A program made the translations under genes and the position numbers. Source: Oleiagrimonas sp. C23AA (GTDB lineage: Bacteria; Pseudomonadota; Gammaproteobacteria; Xanthomonadales; Rhodanobacteraceae). Taken from it: a stretch of DNA of 64,000 nt. The notes below the pieces were generated by a model. It saw only the letters and a list, made by a program, of their open reading frames with translations, was not told the origin of the DNA and did not search any database. Positions 46,777 through 58,060 of this stretch are shown here, piece by piece; position 1 is the stretch's first letter, and the number at the start of each line of letters is the position of its first letter. The DNA lies in contig NZ_JAARLY010000012.1 in assembly GCF_011759385.1 (NCBI RefSeq), positions 1 to 64,000 of the forward strand, given 5' to 3'.

Positions 46777-47037
46777 TCATGCCGCCGTTTCCACGCGCAC
46801 TCGTGGTGCTGGGTGTTCCAGGCTCAATACGTCGACCAGCTTGCGGATCTGGCTCAGGATCTGCTGCAGCTTTTCCTCATCGCCCTCAACCGTGACATTG
46901 AGTCGCGACACGGACGGGTCGTCCGTAGGGGCCACGGTGAGCGTGTCGATGTTGTAGCCGCGCGCGGCGAACAGACCGGCCACGCGCACCAGCGCACCGG
47001 CTTCGTTCTGCAACAGGATGGCGAGCGAATGTTTCAT
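46777..47037 (-). CDS. ilvM: Acetolactate synthase small (regulatory) subunit, short form
   Basis: 86 aa from ATG 47037 (AGGAGA upstream). It is a single ACT domain: HSLAILLQNEAGALVRVAGL, ARGYNIDTLTVAPTDDPSVS, then LNVTVEGDEEKLQQIL. Length matches IlvM (about 87 aa) rather than IlvN/IlvH (about 96-165), though the RGYNIDTLTV wording is IlvH-like. It pairs with the large subunit encoded 10 bases upstream and may mediate valine feedback. Confidence 0.88.
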   Translation of the reverse strand: MKHSLAILLQNEAGALVRVAGLFAARGYNIDTLTVAPTDDPSVSRLNVTVEGDEEKLQQILSQIRKLVDVLSLEHPAPRVRVETAA

Positions 47038-47047
47038 GGCAGGTCTC

Positions 47048-48898
47048 CTAGAACATCGCCGTGATGCTGGCCGCTTCACTTTGCGGGTCCTGGCGGGCGG
47101 CGATGTGCGGGCCGGTGATCATCTGCGCGTAGGTGGCGCCGGGGCCGACCATCGGGTAGACGCCGGCGTCGGGGTCGATCACCACTTCCAGGAAGGCCGG
47201 CCCGTCATGGGCCAGGAACGCGGCGACGGTGGTTTCGATCTCGGCCGGTGTCTCCAGGCGCTGCGCCCAACCGAAGCCGTCGGCCTCGGCGGCCTTGATG
47301 AAGTCCTTGCGATGCAGGCTCTTGTCCGAGGCCATGAAACGGCCCTTGAAGAACAGCTTCTGCCACTGGCGCACCATGCCGTCGCCGCAGTTGTTCATCA
47401 CCACCACCTTGATTGGCAGCCCGTAGGTGGTGGCCGTTTCCAGCTCGCCGGGGTTCATGCGGATGCTGGCATCGCCATCGATGTCGATCACCAGCGCGTC
47501 GCGCCTGGCGCATTGCGCACCGATGGCCGCCGGCAGGCCAAAACCCATGGTGCCCATGGAGCCCGAGGTCAGCCAGTGACGCGGCTCGCGGAAACTCAGG
47601 TATTGCGCCGCCCACATCTGGTGCTGGCCAACCCCGGTGGTAATGATGGCGCGCCCGTCAGTGTGGCGGTCGATCGCCTCGAGCACCGCATAAGGCTGGA
47701 TTTTCTTCGCGCGGCGGTCGTAGTTCATGGCGTAGTCGCGCTTGAGCACGGCCACGTGCTGATGCCACTCGGCCAGCTGCGGACGGATCCCGTGCGCCTT
47801 GCCGTAGGCCAGCAGGCGCTCGAGCACCACGCGCAGCGGGCCGATGTGGTGCCAATGAACCGGCTTGACCTTGTTGACCTCGGCCGGGTCGATATCCACC
47901 TGTGCGATAAAACGCGCCCCGGCGGCGAACTGCTCCGGGTTGCCGGCCACGCGATCATCGAAGCGCGCACCCAGCGCGAGCAGGAAATCGCAATCGTCGA
48001 CCGCGTAGTTGGCGTAGGCGGTGCCGTGCATGCCCAGCATGTGCAGGGCCAGCGGCGAGGTGGTGTCAACGCCGCCGATGCCCATCAGCGTGGTGGTGAC
48101 CGGCAGACCGAACGTCTCGCTGAACTGGCGCAGCAGGTCGCTCGACTCGCTGGCGATGACGCCACCGCCGGCGTAGATCAGCGGCCGCCGTGAGCCCATC
48201 AGCGCTTCGAACAGCGCCGCGCAATCGGCATCGGTCAGTTCGGCCGCCTCGATCTCGGCCAGGCGTGCGCGATAACCGGGCAGGGGCAGCTCGCCTTCGC
48301 CGGCAAAGGTGACGGCAGCGTTCTGCACATCCTTGGGCACGTCCACCACCACCGGCCCCGGACGCCCCGAGCGGGCCAGACTGAAGGCGGTGCGCAGGGT
48401 GGCTTCCAGGCGCTCGGGTTCGGTGACCAGGAACACATGCTTGGCGCAGGCACTCATGATGTTGGTGATCGGTGCCTCCTGGAAGGCATCCGAGCCGATC
48501 GCGGCGGTACCCACCTGGCCGCAGATCACCACCATCGGAATGGAGTCGGCCATCGAGTCGCGCACCGGCGTCACCGTGTTGGTGGCGCCCGGGCCGGAGG
48601 TGACGATGGCCACGCCGACCTTGCCCGAGGCGCGCGCGTAACCGGCGGCCATGAAACCGGCGCCCTGTTCGTTGGCCGGCACTACCAGCGGCAGCGGCTC
48701 GCTGTCGGGCGTGCCGTGGGCGGCGTTGTAGCGGAACACCGCGTCGTACACCGGCAATATCGCCCCGCCCGAATAGCCGAACAGCGTGTCCAGGCCTTCG
48801 TCGGCCAGTACCTGCACAATCACGTCGGCCCCGCTCATGGCCTGGCCGGCGCGCGGATGGCTGGCAGCCGCCATGGCCTGTTGCAATGGCACGTTCAC
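47048..48898 (-). CDS. ilvG: Acetolactate synthase large subunit
   Basis: 616 aa from GTG 48898, with AAGGAA at about 9 bases; ATG codons at 48874 and 48838 are alternatives, since family members usually begin near MSGADVIVQVLADEGL. ThDP enzyme: FGYSGGAILPVYD, the catalytic Glu in PANEQGAGFMAAGYAR, GQVGTAAIGSDAFQE, and the ThDP/Mg motif DGDASIRMNPGELET ending in MNN. It makes acetolactate and acetohydroxybutyrate for Val, Leu and Ile. Paired with ilvM as in the enterobacterial ilvGM arrangement; the choice of ilvG over ilvB or ilvI rests on that. Confidence 0.93.
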   Translation of the reverse strand: MNVPLQQAMAAASHPRAGQAMSGADVIVQVLADEGLDTLFGYSGGAILPVYDAVFRYNAAHGTPDSEPLPLVVPANEQGAGFMAAGYARASGKVGVAIVTSGPGATNTVTPVRDSMADSIPMVVICGQVGTAAIGSDAFQEAPITNIMSACAKHVFLVTEPERLEATLRTAFSLARSGRPGPVVVDVPKDVQNAAVTFAGEGELPLPGYRARLAEIEAAELTDADCAALFEALMGSRRPLIYAGGGVIASESSDLLRQFSETFGLPVTTTLMGIGGVDTTSPLALHMLGMHGTAYANYAVDDCDFLLALGARFDDRVAGNPEQFAAGARFIAQVDIDPAEVNKVKPVHWHHIGPLRVVLERLLAYGKAHGIRPQLAEWHQHVAVLKRDYAMNYDRRAKKIQPYAVLEAIDRHTDGRAIITTGVGQHQMWAAQYLSFREPRHWLTSGSMGTMGFGLPAAIGAQCARRDALVIDIDGDASIRMNPGELETATTYGLPIKVVVMNNCGDGMVRQWQKLFFKGRFMASDKSLHRKDFIKAAEADGFGWAQRLETPAEIETTVAAFLAHDGPAFLEVVIDPDAGVYPMVGPGATYAQMITGPHIAARQDPQSEAASITAMF

Positions 48899-48924
48899 GT
48901 CGAATGGTTTCCTTAAACTGTCAC

Positions 48925-48959
48925 GCGGCGCCCGCCCGCGAGTTGGCGACGGGCGCCGC
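48925..48959 (-). repeat. Intercistronic 10-bp hairpin between ilvC and ilvG
   Basis: GCGGCGCCCG (48925-48934) and CGGGCGCCGC (48950-48959) form a perfect stem in the longest gap between ilvC and ilvG. No T run follows in either direction, so RNA processing or stability is more likely than termination. Confidence 0.6.
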
Positions 48960-48974
48960 GGGTGGAGGTGGCCG

Positions 48975-49985
48975 TTAGCCGGCCTTCTTCATCGGCTCGG
49001 CATCGTCCTTCGGTTGCAGCCAGGTCATGCGCGAACGCAGCTTGGCGCCGACCTTTTCCACCGGGTGCTCGAGATCGGCCTGCTTGAACTTCTTGTAGTT
49101 GGGCAGCCCCGCCTTGTATTCGGCGGTCCAGTTCCTGGCGAAGGTGCCGTCCTGGATGTCCTTGAGCACGTCCTTCATGCGCGCCTTGGTGCTGTCGTCG
49201 ATGACCCGCGGGCCGCTGACGTAGTCGCCGTACTGCGCGGTTTCGGAGATGAACTCGAGCATGCGCGCGATGCCGCCCTCGTAGAACAGGTCGACAATCA
49301 GCTTGAGCTCGTGCATCACCTCGTAATAGGCCACCTCCGGCTTGTAACCGGCCTCGGTGAGCACCTCGAAACCTTTTTGCACCAGTTCGGTGGCGCCGCC
49401 GCACAGCACCGCCTGCTCGCCGAACAGGTCGGTTTCCGTTTCCTCCTTGAAGTCGGTCTCGATCAGCAGCGCGCGCGCGCCGCCCAGGCCGGCGGCATAG
49501 GCCAGTGCCTTGTCCAGGGCATGCCCGGTGGCATCGTGGTGCACCGCATACAGGCATGGCACGCCGTGGCCGCGCTCGAACTCGCGGCGCACCAGCGCGC
49601 CCGGGCCTTTCGGTGCGACCAGGATCACGTCCAGGTCGTCACGCGGTTTGATCTCTCCGAAATGCACATTGAAACCGTGCGCGAACAGCAGCGCCGCGCC
49701 GGGCTTGGCCTGCTGCTCGATGGACTCGGTGTACAGCGTCGGTTGCACCATGTCTGGCGTCAGCACCGCGATCAGGTCGGCGTCGGCCACCGCCTCGGCC
49801 GGGCTCTTGACGACGAAACCGTCGGCCTCGGCCTTGGGCCAGGAGGCGCCACCCGGGCGCAGGCCGACCACGACATCCAGGCCGGAGTCGCGCAGGTTCT
49901 TGGCATGCGCGCTGCCCTGGCTGCCATAGCCGAGGACCGCGATGCGGGCATCTTTCAAAGCGTCGGTGGTTGCTGCAGTGCTCAT
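48975..49985 (-). CDS. ilvC: Ketol-acid reductoisomerase, class I
   Basis: 336 aa from ATG 49985, with GGAGA 6 bases upstream; ATG 49997 is an alternative. The start overlaps the ilvD stop (ATGA). NADPH fold [33 protein letters not shown] and the metal-binding [19 protein letters not shown] mark the short class I enzyme. It converts acetolactate and acetohydroxybutyrate to dihydroxy acids. Confidence 0.97.
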   Translation of the reverse strand: MSTAATTDALKDARIAVLGYGSQGSAHAKNLRDSGLDVVVGLRPGGASWPKAEADGFVVKSPAEAVADADLIAVLTPDMVQPTLYTESIEQQAKPGAALLFAHGFNVHFGEIKPRDDLDVILVAPKGPGALVRREFERGHGVPCLYAVHHDATGHALDKALAYAAGLGGARALLIETDFKEETETDLFGEQAVLCGGATELVQKGFEVLTEAGYKPEVAYYEVMHELKLIVDLFYEGGIARMLEFISETAQYGDYVSGPRVIDDSTKARMKDVLKDIQDGTFARNWTAEYKAGLPNYKKFKQADLEHPVEKVGAKLRSRMTWLQPKDDAEPMKKAG

Positions 49986-51658
49986 CGGTTTCTCCATTGG
50001 TAAGGGGCAGAAGGCTGGGTGATGGCGCCCTCGGACGCCGAGCCGACCAGCTGGGCGTACTTGGCCAGGGCGCCACGCGTGACGCGCGGGCGTGGCGGCT
50101 GCCACTGCTGGCGCCGCGTGTCCAGATCGGCGTCGGTGGACAGCGTGCGGGTGGCGCTGTCGATGCGGATGGTGTCGCCGTCGGCGAGCAGGGCGATGGG
50201 GCCGCCGCGCGCCGCTTCCGGCGCCACATGGCCAACCATGAAGCCGTGCGTGGCGCCGGAGAAGCGCCCGTCAGTGATCAGCGCCACGTCGTTGCCGAGG
50301 CCGCGCCCGACCAGGGCCGCGGTGACACCGAGCATTTCGCGCATGCCCGGGCCGCCGGCCGGGCCTTCGTGGCGGATCACGATCACATCGCCGGCCTGGA
50401 TATCGCCGTGCTGCACGGCGGCAAAGGCGTCTTCCTCGCAGTCGAACACGCGTGCCGGGCCTTCGAAGTCGGTGCGGCCCTGACCGGCCAGCTTCAGCAC
50501 ACAGCCGTCCGGCGCCAGGTTGCCGTAGAGGATGGAATAGCCGCCGCGCGGCTTGAGCGGGTCCTTGGCGCTGCGAAACACCGGGTGATCGGCGGTAGCG
50601 CCGGGGGCGGCATCGATTTCCTCGAAATAGCTGCGCCCGGTCACCGTGGGCACGTCGTGCAGCAGCTTGGCATCACGCAGAATGCGCGAGACTTCGGCCA
50701 CGCCGCCGGCCTCGAACATTTCCACTGCGCTGTAGCGGCCGGCCGGCATCAGGTCGGCGACCACCGGCGTCTGTTCGGAGGCGGTGTTGAAATCTTCCAG
50801 GTCCAGCTTGACCTCGGCCTCGGCGGCAATGGCCAGCAGATGCAGTGCGGCATTGGTCGAGCCGGCGGTGGCGGCGGCCAGACGCGCGGCATTGATGAAG
50901 GCCTCGCGGGTCATGATGTCGCGCGGGCGGCGGTTCTCGCGCAGGCACTCCATCACCAACTCGCCGCAGCGGCGGGCCACGCCGGGCTTGTCGGCGTGCG
51001 GCGCCGGAATGTCGTTGTAGCCCACCGGCGAGACACCCAGCGCGGTCAGCACCATGGCCATGGTGTTGGCGGTGTACTGGCCGCCGCAGGCGCCGGCGCC
51101 GGGGCAGGCCTTGACCTCGACGTCCTTCAGTTCCTCGTCGGAGATCTTGCCGGCACCATGCGCGCCGATGGCCTCGAACACGTTCTGGATGGTGATCGAT
51201 TTGCCGTTGCGCTTGCCGTGGTCGATGCTGCCGCCGTACAGCGCCACACCGGGAATGTTGAGCCGGCCCAGCGCCATGGCCGCGGCCGGAATGGTCTTGT
51301 CGCAGCCGCACAGCACTACCATCGCGTCCAGGCAGTGGCCATTCACGGCCAGCTCGATGGAATCGGTGATCACCTCGCGGCTGGCCAGCGAGTTGCGCAT
51401 GCCCGAGGTGCCCATGGCAATGCCATCGGTCACCGCAATGGTGTTGAATTCCACCGGCGTGCCGCCGGCGGCGCGAATGCCTTCGGCCACTTCGTCGGCC
51501 AGGTCGCGCAGGTTGATGTTGCAGGGGCTGACGTTGGACCAGGTGTGCACCACCGCCACCAGTGGCTTGGCGATGGCGTCATCGTCCATGCCGGTGGCGC
51601 GCAACATGGCGCGCGCCGCCGCGCGGTCGGGTCCTTTCTTGATGGTGTCGCTTCGCAT
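49982..51658 (-). CDS. ilvD: Dihydroxy-acid dehydratase
   Basis: 558 aa from ATG 51658; an in-frame TTG three codons upstream is less likely. The iron-sulfur cysteines are in [18 protein letters not shown] and [37 protein letters not shown] is the conserved C-terminal signature. It yields the 2-oxo acids of Val and Ile. It lies 31 bases after leuB and is translationally coupled to ilvC. Confidence 0.97.
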   Translation of the reverse strand: MRSDTIKKGPDRAAARAMLRATGMDDDAIAKPLVAVVHTWSNVSPCNINLRDLADEVAEGIRAAGGTPVEFNTIAVTDGIAMGTSGMRNSLASREVITDSIELAVNGHCLDAMVVLCGCDKTIPAAAMALGRLNIPGVALYGGSIDHGKRNGKSITIQNVFEAIGAHGAGKISDEELKDVEVKACPGAGACGGQYTANTMAMVLTALGVSPVGYNDIPAPHADKPGVARRCGELVMECLRENRRPRDIMTREAFINAARLAAATAGSTNAALHLLAIAAEAEVKLDLEDFNTASEQTPVVADLMPAGRYSAVEMFEAGGVAEVSRILRDAKLLHDVPTVTGRSYFEEIDAAPGATADHPVFRSAKDPLKPRGGYSILYGNLAPDGCVLKLAGQGRTDFEGPARVFDCEEDAFAAVQHGDIQAGDVIVIRHEGPAGGPGMREMLGVTAALVGRGLGNDVALITDGRFSGATHGFMVGHVAPEAARGGPIALLADGDTIRIDSATRTLSTDADLDTRRQQWQPPRPRVTRGALAKYAQLVGSASEGAITQPSAPYQWRNR

Positions 51659-51689
51659 CGGAGTCAAAAGTCCTTGTGGTGGGCCGCTT

Positions 51690-52763
51690 TCAGGCCACGT
51701 GACGGGCGGCGCCCTGGGCGCCGAGCGCGGCCTTCACCGCGGCGGTGATTTCGGCGGTACCGGCCTGGCCGCTGAGGTCACGCGGGTAGGGGCCGTGTTC
51801 GAGCACCTGGTCGATGGCCGTTTCGATGGCGGCCGCTTCGTCTTCCAGTCCCAGCGAATGACGCAGCAGCAGCGCGGCGCTGGCGATGGTGCCCAGCGGG
51901 TTGGCCACGCCCTGGCCGGCGATGTCCGGGGCCGAGCCGTGGATGGGCTCGTACAGGCCGCGCGTGCCCTGGCCCAGCGAGGCCGAGGGCAGCAGCCCCA
52001 GCGAGCCGGCCAGCGCCGCCGCCTCGTCGGTGAGGATGTCGCCGAACAGGTTCTCGGTGACGATGACGTCGTAACGCGACGGCTGCGTCAGCATCAGCAT
52101 GGCCATGGAATCGACCAGCTGGTGTTCCAGCGTCACGTCCGGGTACTCGGCGGCCACACGCGTGGCGGCGCGGCGCCACAGGCGCGAGGTTTCCAGCACG
52201 TTGGCCTTGTCCACCGAGGTCAGGTGCTTACCGCGCTCGCGGGCCATGGCAAAGGCCTTGTGCAGCACGCGCTCGATTTCGGCCACGGTGTACTTGCACT
52301 CGTCGGTGGCAGCGTCATCGGTGCGCGTCTTGGCGCCGAAATAGGCGCCGCCGGTCAGCTCGCGCACCACCACGAAATCGACGTCCTTCAGGCGCTCGTT
52401 CTTCAGCGGTGAAAAGGCCGCCAGCTTCGGATGCACGCGCAAGGGGCGCAGGTTGGCGTAGACGCCCAGCGCCGCGCGCAGGCCCAGCAGGCCCTGCTCC
52501 GGGCGCACCGGCGCGTTGGGATCGGACCACTTCGGCCCGCCAACGGCGCCCAGCAGCACCGCGTCGGCCGCTTCGCAGGCCTGGCGCGTGGCCTCGGGCA
52601 GCGGCTGTCCGGTGGCATCAATGGCGGCGCCGCCGATCAGTTGCTCGGTGTAGTCGAACCGGTGACCAAAGCGCTCGGCCACGGCGTCGAGAATCTCCAC
52701 GGCAGCGGCAGCGACCTCGGGGCCGACGCCATCACCGGGAAGAATGACCAGATTGGCTTGCAT
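51690..52763 (-). CDS. leuB: 3-isopropylmalate dehydrogenase
   Basis: 357 aa. [11 protein letters not shown] near the start, [20 protein letters not shown] and the C-terminal [20 protein letters not shown] metal/NAD motif identify LeuB. AGGAA precedes the ATG. It oxidatively decarboxylates 3-isopropylmalate in leucine synthesis. The 93-base gap to leuD contains an asymmetric purine/pyrimidine tract. Confidence 0.97.
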   Translation of the reverse strand: MQANLVILPGDGVGPEVAAAAVEILDAVAERFGHRFDYTEQLIGGAAIDATGQPLPEATRQACEAADAVLLGAVGGPKWSDPNAPVRPEQGLLGLRAALGVYANLRPLRVHPKLAAFSPLKNERLKDVDFVVVRELTGGAYFGAKTRTDDAATDECKYTVAEIERVLHKAFAMARERGKHLTSVDKANVLETSRLWRRAATRVAAEYPDVTLEHQLVDSMAMLMLTQPSRYDVIVTENLFGDILTDEAAALAGSLGLLPSASLGQGTRGLYEPIHGSAPDIAGQGVANPLGTIASAALLLRHSLGLEDEAAAIETAIDQVLEHGPYPRDLSGQAGTAEITAAVKAALGAQGAARHVA

Positions 52764-52781
52764 GCTGATTCCTGGAGTTTA

Positions 52782-52823
52782 AGAGCGGAGAAGTGAGTGC
52801 AGAGAAGTGAGGAGTGAGAGAGC
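52782..52823. repeat. Purine-rich imperfect tandem repeat between leuD and leuB
   Basis: About 40 bases on the plus strand are almost purely G, A and T with repeated GAGAAGTGAG units (GCGGAGAAGTGAGTGCAG followed by AGAAGTGAGGAGTGAGAGAG). On the mRNA strand this is a C/U-rich tract just upstream of the leuB ribosome site. Confidence 0.6.
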
Positions 52824-52856
52824 GTGGCGGCCGCTTGTGGCTGGCACCGGCCGCCT

Positions 52857-53441
52857 TCACGCCGCCTGCGCCGTGCGTTGCTCGTAGCTGTCGATGGCCT
52901 CGGCGTGTTGCAGCAGGTAGCCCATCTGGTCGACGCCGTTGAGCAGGCAGTGCCGGGCAAAGCCGTCCAGCTCGAACGAGAAGCGTCCACCGTCCGGCAG
53001 CTCGATGCTGCCGGCGGCAATGTCGATGTTCAGCTCGATGCCCGGATGGTCGAGCAGGTAGCGGTGCTCAGCCTCGCTTACCACCACGGCCAGCAGGCCA
53101 TTCTTCAGCGCGTTGTTGCGGAAGATGTCGGCAATCTCGCTGCACAGCACGGCGTCGATGCCGTAGTCGAGCAAGGCCCACGGCGCGTGCTCGCGCGAGG
53201 AGCCGCAGGCGAAATTGCGGCCGGCCACCAGAATGCGGCAGCCGCGAGCCTCGGGACGGTTGAGCTCGAACTCCGGGTTGTCGCTGCCGTCGGCCTGATA
53301 GCGCCAGTCCTCGAAGCAGTGTTTGCCCAGGCCGGCGCGTTCGGTGGTGGTCAAAAAACGTGCCGGGATGATGCGGTCGGTGTCGATGTTCTCGTACGGC
53401 AGCACGGCCGTATGCGAGCGGATGGTGGTGATCGGCTTCAT
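52857..53441 (-). CDS. leuD: 3-isopropylmalate dehydratase small subunit
   Basis: 194 aa from ATG 53441, overlapping the leuC stop (ATGA). The swivel-domain signature is [17 protein letters not shown] at the start, and [18 protein letters not shown] is the conserved substrate loop. It forms the isomerase with LeuC and should be made in step with it by translational coupling. Confidence 0.97.
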   Translation of the reverse strand: MKPITTIRSHTAVLPYENIDTDRIIPARFLTTTERAGLGKHCFEDWRYQADGSDNPEFELNRPEARGCRILVAGRNFACGSSREHAPWALLDYGIDAVLCSEIADIFRNNALKNGLLAVVVSEAEHRYLLDHPGIELNIDIAAGSIELPDGGRFSFELDGFARHCLLNGVDQMGYLLQHAEAIDSYEQRTAQAA

Positions 53442-54859
53442 GCGGCGGCCTCCTCGGTGCGGGCGTACTCGCGCGGGTCGGTGACCTGGCCGGTGATGGC
53501 CGAGGCCGCGGCGGTGGCGGGACTGGCCAGCACGGTGCGCGCGCCCTTGCCCTGGCGGCCTTCGAAGTTGCGGTTGGAGGTGGACACCACCAGCTGCCCG
53601 GGTTGGGCCAGGTCGCCGTTCATGGCGATGCACATCGAACAGCCGGGCACGCGCCATTCGGCGCCGGCGGCCAGGAACACTTCGTGCAGGTGCTCGGCCT
53701 CGGCGTCGCGGCGTACCGCTTCAGAGCCGGGCACCACCAGCATGCGCACGCCTTCGGCGACTTTTCGTCCGCGCAGGATGGCGGCGGCATCGCGAAGGTC
53801 GGACAGGCGCGAATTGGTGCAGCTGCCAATGAACACCACATCGACCGGTGTGCCGGCCATGGTCTGTCCGGCGCTGACGCCCATGTAGTTGAGCGCGCGT
53901 TGCTCCTGGCCGTTGGCTGCCGCCGGAATCGGCGTATGCATGGCCGAGGCCATGCCCGGATGGGTGCCGAAGGTGACGGTCGGCGTGATCGCGCTGGCGT
54001 CGATGCGCACTTCGCGATCGTAGCTTGCGCCCTCATCGCTGGCCAGGGCTTTCCAGTGCGCCACGGCACGTTCCCAGGCCTCGCCCTGTGGTGCGCTGGG
54101 GCGACCTTTCAGCCAGGCGAAGGTGGTTTCGTCCGGCGCGATCATGCCGGCGCGTGCGCCGGCCTCGATGGCCATGTTGCACACCGTCATGCGCGCTTCC
54201 ATCGACAGCGCTTCGATGGCCGGGCCGCGGAATTCCAGCACGTGACCGGTACCGCCGCCAATGCCGATCTGGCTGATGATGTGCAGCACCAGATCCTTGG
54301 CCGACACGCCCGGTTGCAGCGCGCCGTCGACGTGAATGGCGAAGGTTTTCGGCTTGCGTTGCAGCAGGCATTGCGTGGCCAGCACGTGGCCGACTTCGGT
54401 GGTGCCGATGCCGAATGCCAGCGCACCGAAGGCGCCATGGGTGGCGGTGTGGCTGTCGCCGCAGACGATAGTCATGCCTGGCTGCGTGGCGCCCATTTCG
54501 GGGCCGATCACGTGCACGATGCCGCGCTGGTCGCTGTCCCAGCCGTGCAGGTGGATGCCGAACTCGGCGCAGTTGGCCTCCAGCTTGTTCACCTGTGCCT
54601 CGGCCTGCGCGGTGGCGTAGGGGCGCTTGCCCGAGGCATCGGCCGGCAGCGTCGGCGTGGAGTGATCCAGCGTGGCCAGCACGCGATCAGGGCGGCGCAC
54701 GGGCAGGCTGCGGCTGCGCAGCTCATCGAAGGCCTGCGGCGAGGTCACCTCGTGCACCAGGTGCAGGTCGATGTAGAGGATGGCCGGCGTCTCGGCCGTT
54801 TCGGGGGCTACCTGGTGGGCATCCCAGACTTTCTCGAACAGGGTACGGGGAGCGGTCAT
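53438..54859 (-). CDS. leuC: 3-isopropylmalate dehydratase large subunit
   Basis: 473 aa from ATG 54859 (GGAG upstream). Aconitase superfamily: [32 protein letters not shown], and the three [4Fe-4S] cysteines in [14 protein letters not shown] and [11 protein letters not shown]. With LeuD it isomerises 2- to 3-isopropylmalate. 37 bases after ilvE in the operon. Confidence 0.97.
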   Translation of the reverse strand: MTAPRTLFEKVWDAHQVAPETAETPAILYIDLHLVHEVTSPQAFDELRSRSLPVRRPDRVLATLDHSTPTLPADASGKRPYATAQAEAQVNKLEANCAEFGIHLHGWDSDQRGIVHVIGPEMGATQPGMTIVCGDSHTATHGAFGALAFGIGTTEVGHVLATQCLLQRKPKTFAIHVDGALQPGVSAKDLVLHIISQIGIGGGTGHVLEFRGPAIEALSMEARMTVCNMAIEAGARAGMIAPDETTFAWLKGRPSAPQGEAWERAVAHWKALASDEGASYDREVRIDASAITPTVTFGTHPGMASAMHTPIPAAANGQEQRALNYMGVSAGQTMAGTPVDVVFIGSCTNSRLSDLRDAAAILRGRKVAEGVRMLVVPGSEAVRRDAEAEHLHEVFLAAGAEWRVPGCSMCIAMNGDLAQPGQLVVSTSNRNFEGRQGKGARTVLASPATAAASAITGQVTDPREYARTEEAAA

Positions 54860-54896
54860 GCGCGGGCTCCGGCAACAGTGGAAGAAATGGCGGGGT

Positions 54897-55871
54897 TCAT
54901 GCGGTGGCCTCGACCAGCGACGCGCGAGCTTCAGCGGCTGAGGCGGCGCCGGTGTCACCGACCGGCGACAGCCAGCCCCAGGCATCGTGGGTGCGGCCGT
55001 CGAACAGGCCGAAGAAGGCTTCCTGCAGCGCGCGCGTGATCGGCCCGACACCACCCTTGCCGACGGTCATGCGGTCGACCGAGCGCACCGGCGTGATCTC
55101 GGCGGCGGTGCCACACATGAATACTTCCTCGGCGTAGTACAGCGCCTCGCGCGGCAGTTCGCGCTCCTCCACGCGCAGCCCCAGGCTGCGGGCCAGAGTG
55201 ATCACGCTGTCGCGGGTGATGCCGACCAGCACGCCGGCGCTGGTCGGCGGTGTGACCAGGGTGCCGTTGAGCACCAGGAAGATGTTCTCGCCGGCGCCTT
55301 CGGAAAGCATGCCGTCGCAGCCCAGCGCGATGCCCTCGGCATAACCGCCGCGTCGCGCTTCCATCGCGATCAGCTGGCTGTTGAGATAGTTGCCGCCGGC
55401 CTTGGCCCAGCTGGGAAAGGTGTTGGGCGCGGCGCGGTTCCAGCTGCTGACACAGACATCGGCGCCCTGCTCGCGGGCATCGCCGTGATAGCTGCCCCAG
55501 GGCAGCGCCAGGATCGCCACCTCCACCGCGCTCTCATCCTTGGGCAGCACACCCAGTCCACCGGCGCCGCGGAACACCAGCGGCCGCACATAGGCCGAGG
55601 GCAGGCCGCTGGCGAGGACCACTTCGCGACAGGCGGTGTCGATTTCGGCCTCGTCGTAGCCGACGTCGATGCCGTAGACGCGCGCCGAGGCAAACAGGCG
55701 GCGGGTGTGATCGGCCAGGCGGAAGAACTGCGGGCCGTCCGGCGTGGCGTAGACGCGCTCGCCCTCGAACACCGACGAGCCGTAATGCAGGGCGTGCGTG
55801 CTGACGTGCACGGTGGCTTCGTGCCAGGGCTTCAGGGTGCCGTTGTGCCAGATCATGGTGGAATCGCTCAT
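54897..55871 (-). CDS. ilvE: Branched-chain amino acid aminotransferase
   Basis: 324 aa with GAGGA before ATG 55871. Fold-type IV PLP enzyme: [30 protein letters not shown], the Schiff-base Lys in [14 protein letters not shown], and [12 protein letters not shown]. The final transamination step for Leu, Ile and Val is encoded in the same operon as the oxo-acid pathways. A 20-residue Ala-rich tail extends beyond the family end. Confidence 0.95.
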   Translation of the reverse strand: MSDSTMIWHNGTLKPWHEATVHVSTHALHYGSSVFEGERVYATPDGPQFFRLADHTRRLFASARVYGIDVGYDEAEIDTACREVVLASGLPSAYVRPLVFRGAGGLGVLPKDESAVEVAILALPWGSYHGDAREQGADVCVSSWNRAAPNTFPSWAKAGGNYLNSQLIAMEARRGGYAEGIALGCDGMLSEGAGENIFLVLNGTLVTPPTSAGVLVGITRDSVITLARSLGLRVEERELPREALYYAEEVFMCGTAAEITPVRSVDRMTVGKGGVGPITRALQEAFFGLFDGRTHDAWGWLSPVGDTGAASAAEARASLVEATA

Positions 55872-55888
55872 GGGGTCCTCGCGTGCCG

Positions 55889-57511
<1,623 letters not shown>

Positions 57512-57545
57512 GACTGGCTCCGCTTGGGTGTCGGTGCGGGGCCAC

Positions 57546-57582
57546 AAAAAAACCCCGCCTCCGTTGCCGGGTGCGGGGTTTT
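57546..57582 (-). terminator. Attenuator terminator of the leu/ilv operon
   Basis: On the minus strand a 10-bp stem (57582-57573 with 57558-57549, AAAACCCCGC/GCGGGGTTTT) runs into seven T residues (57552-57546). It sits between the leader peptide stop and leuA. Its 5' arm (CCCGCACC in RNA, 57577-57570) can instead pair with GGTGCGGG at 57630-57623, in the last codons of the leader peptide, giving the antiterminator. Confidence 0.9.
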
Positions 57583-57618
57583 GGTGTGGTCCTTGGTGTT
57601 GCCTTTGGACGCGTACCG

Positions 57619-57765
57619 CTAACCCGCACCTCCGCTGGTAATGAGGAGTACAAGGACGAGTACGAGCACGAGGGCGCCAAGCTTGGCACCGCGAAGCGAC
57701 AGCAGCGAAGCGACCGACTTGGATCGGCGCTGGAAGGTCTGGCGGTGGCTGCTGTGCTGCAACAT
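57619..57765 (-). CDS. Leader peptide of the branched-chain amino acid operon
   Basis: 48 codons from ATG 57765. The product has a basic first half (MLQHSSHRQTFQRRSKSV) and then the control run ALVLVLVLVLLIT (57675-57637): five Leu and four Val alternate, then Leu, Ile and Thr, before SGGAG and a stop. A ribosome slowed for want of Leu, Val or Ile would leave the antiterminator arm at 57623-57630 free; one reaching the stop at 57619 would cover it and let the terminator form. The ATG is 7 bases after the -10 hexamer, so the mRNA may start at this AUG with no ribosome site. An open frame extends upstream to 57861 but crosses the promoter. Confidence 0.88.
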   Translation of the reverse strand: MLQHSSHRQTFQRRSKSVASLLSLRGAKLGALVLVLVLVLLITSGGAG

Positions 57766-57772
57766 GCTTTCG

Positions 57773-57801
57773 ACCCTACGCCTGCCTTTACGGAGTGTCA
57801 A
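57773..57801 (-). promoter_or_regulatory. Promoter of the leu/ilv operon
   Basis: On the minus strand TTGACA (57801-57796), a 17-base spacer, then TAGGGT (57778-57773). The predicted start point falls at the A of the leader ATG (57765). The -10 resembles TAGGTT of the receptor promoters. Confidence 0.7.
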
Positions 57802-58060
57802 CGCTTCTTTGACGTGGACGTATGGACGTCCATATATCCGCTGTGCATATGTGTCTTCCAAGCGAATTTCCGCGCTGGATAGGAAGTGGCGGTCTAGGGC
57901 ATATGGCCTGTATTGGAAAGGCTTTCAGGTATCGTGGCCTGTCTCAGTCTCACGCGAAATACGACAGGCGCTTGCACCCTTGCGGTGCATGAATCGAAGC
58001 GACGCCGGCCACGGGCACCGCTTTGTTATGCCATATGGGCACCGTTTTTCGGCGCCTCAC

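Larger units (their letters stand above)
57512..58060 (-). other. Leader region of the branched-chain operon and spacer to thrC
   Basis: It holds, in the direction of transcription, the end of thrC, a spacer with nothing recognised (about 57802-58060), the promoter (57773-57801), the leader peptide gene and the attenuator. A small GGCGCCG/CGGTGCC hairpin near 58035-58055 follows thrC but has no T run. Confidence 0.7.

Noticed and set aside
57619-57861. Longer 80-codon version of the branched-chain leader ORF
   Set aside because: The extra 32 codons cover the promoter -35 and -10; the start at 57765 fits the promoter and the control run.
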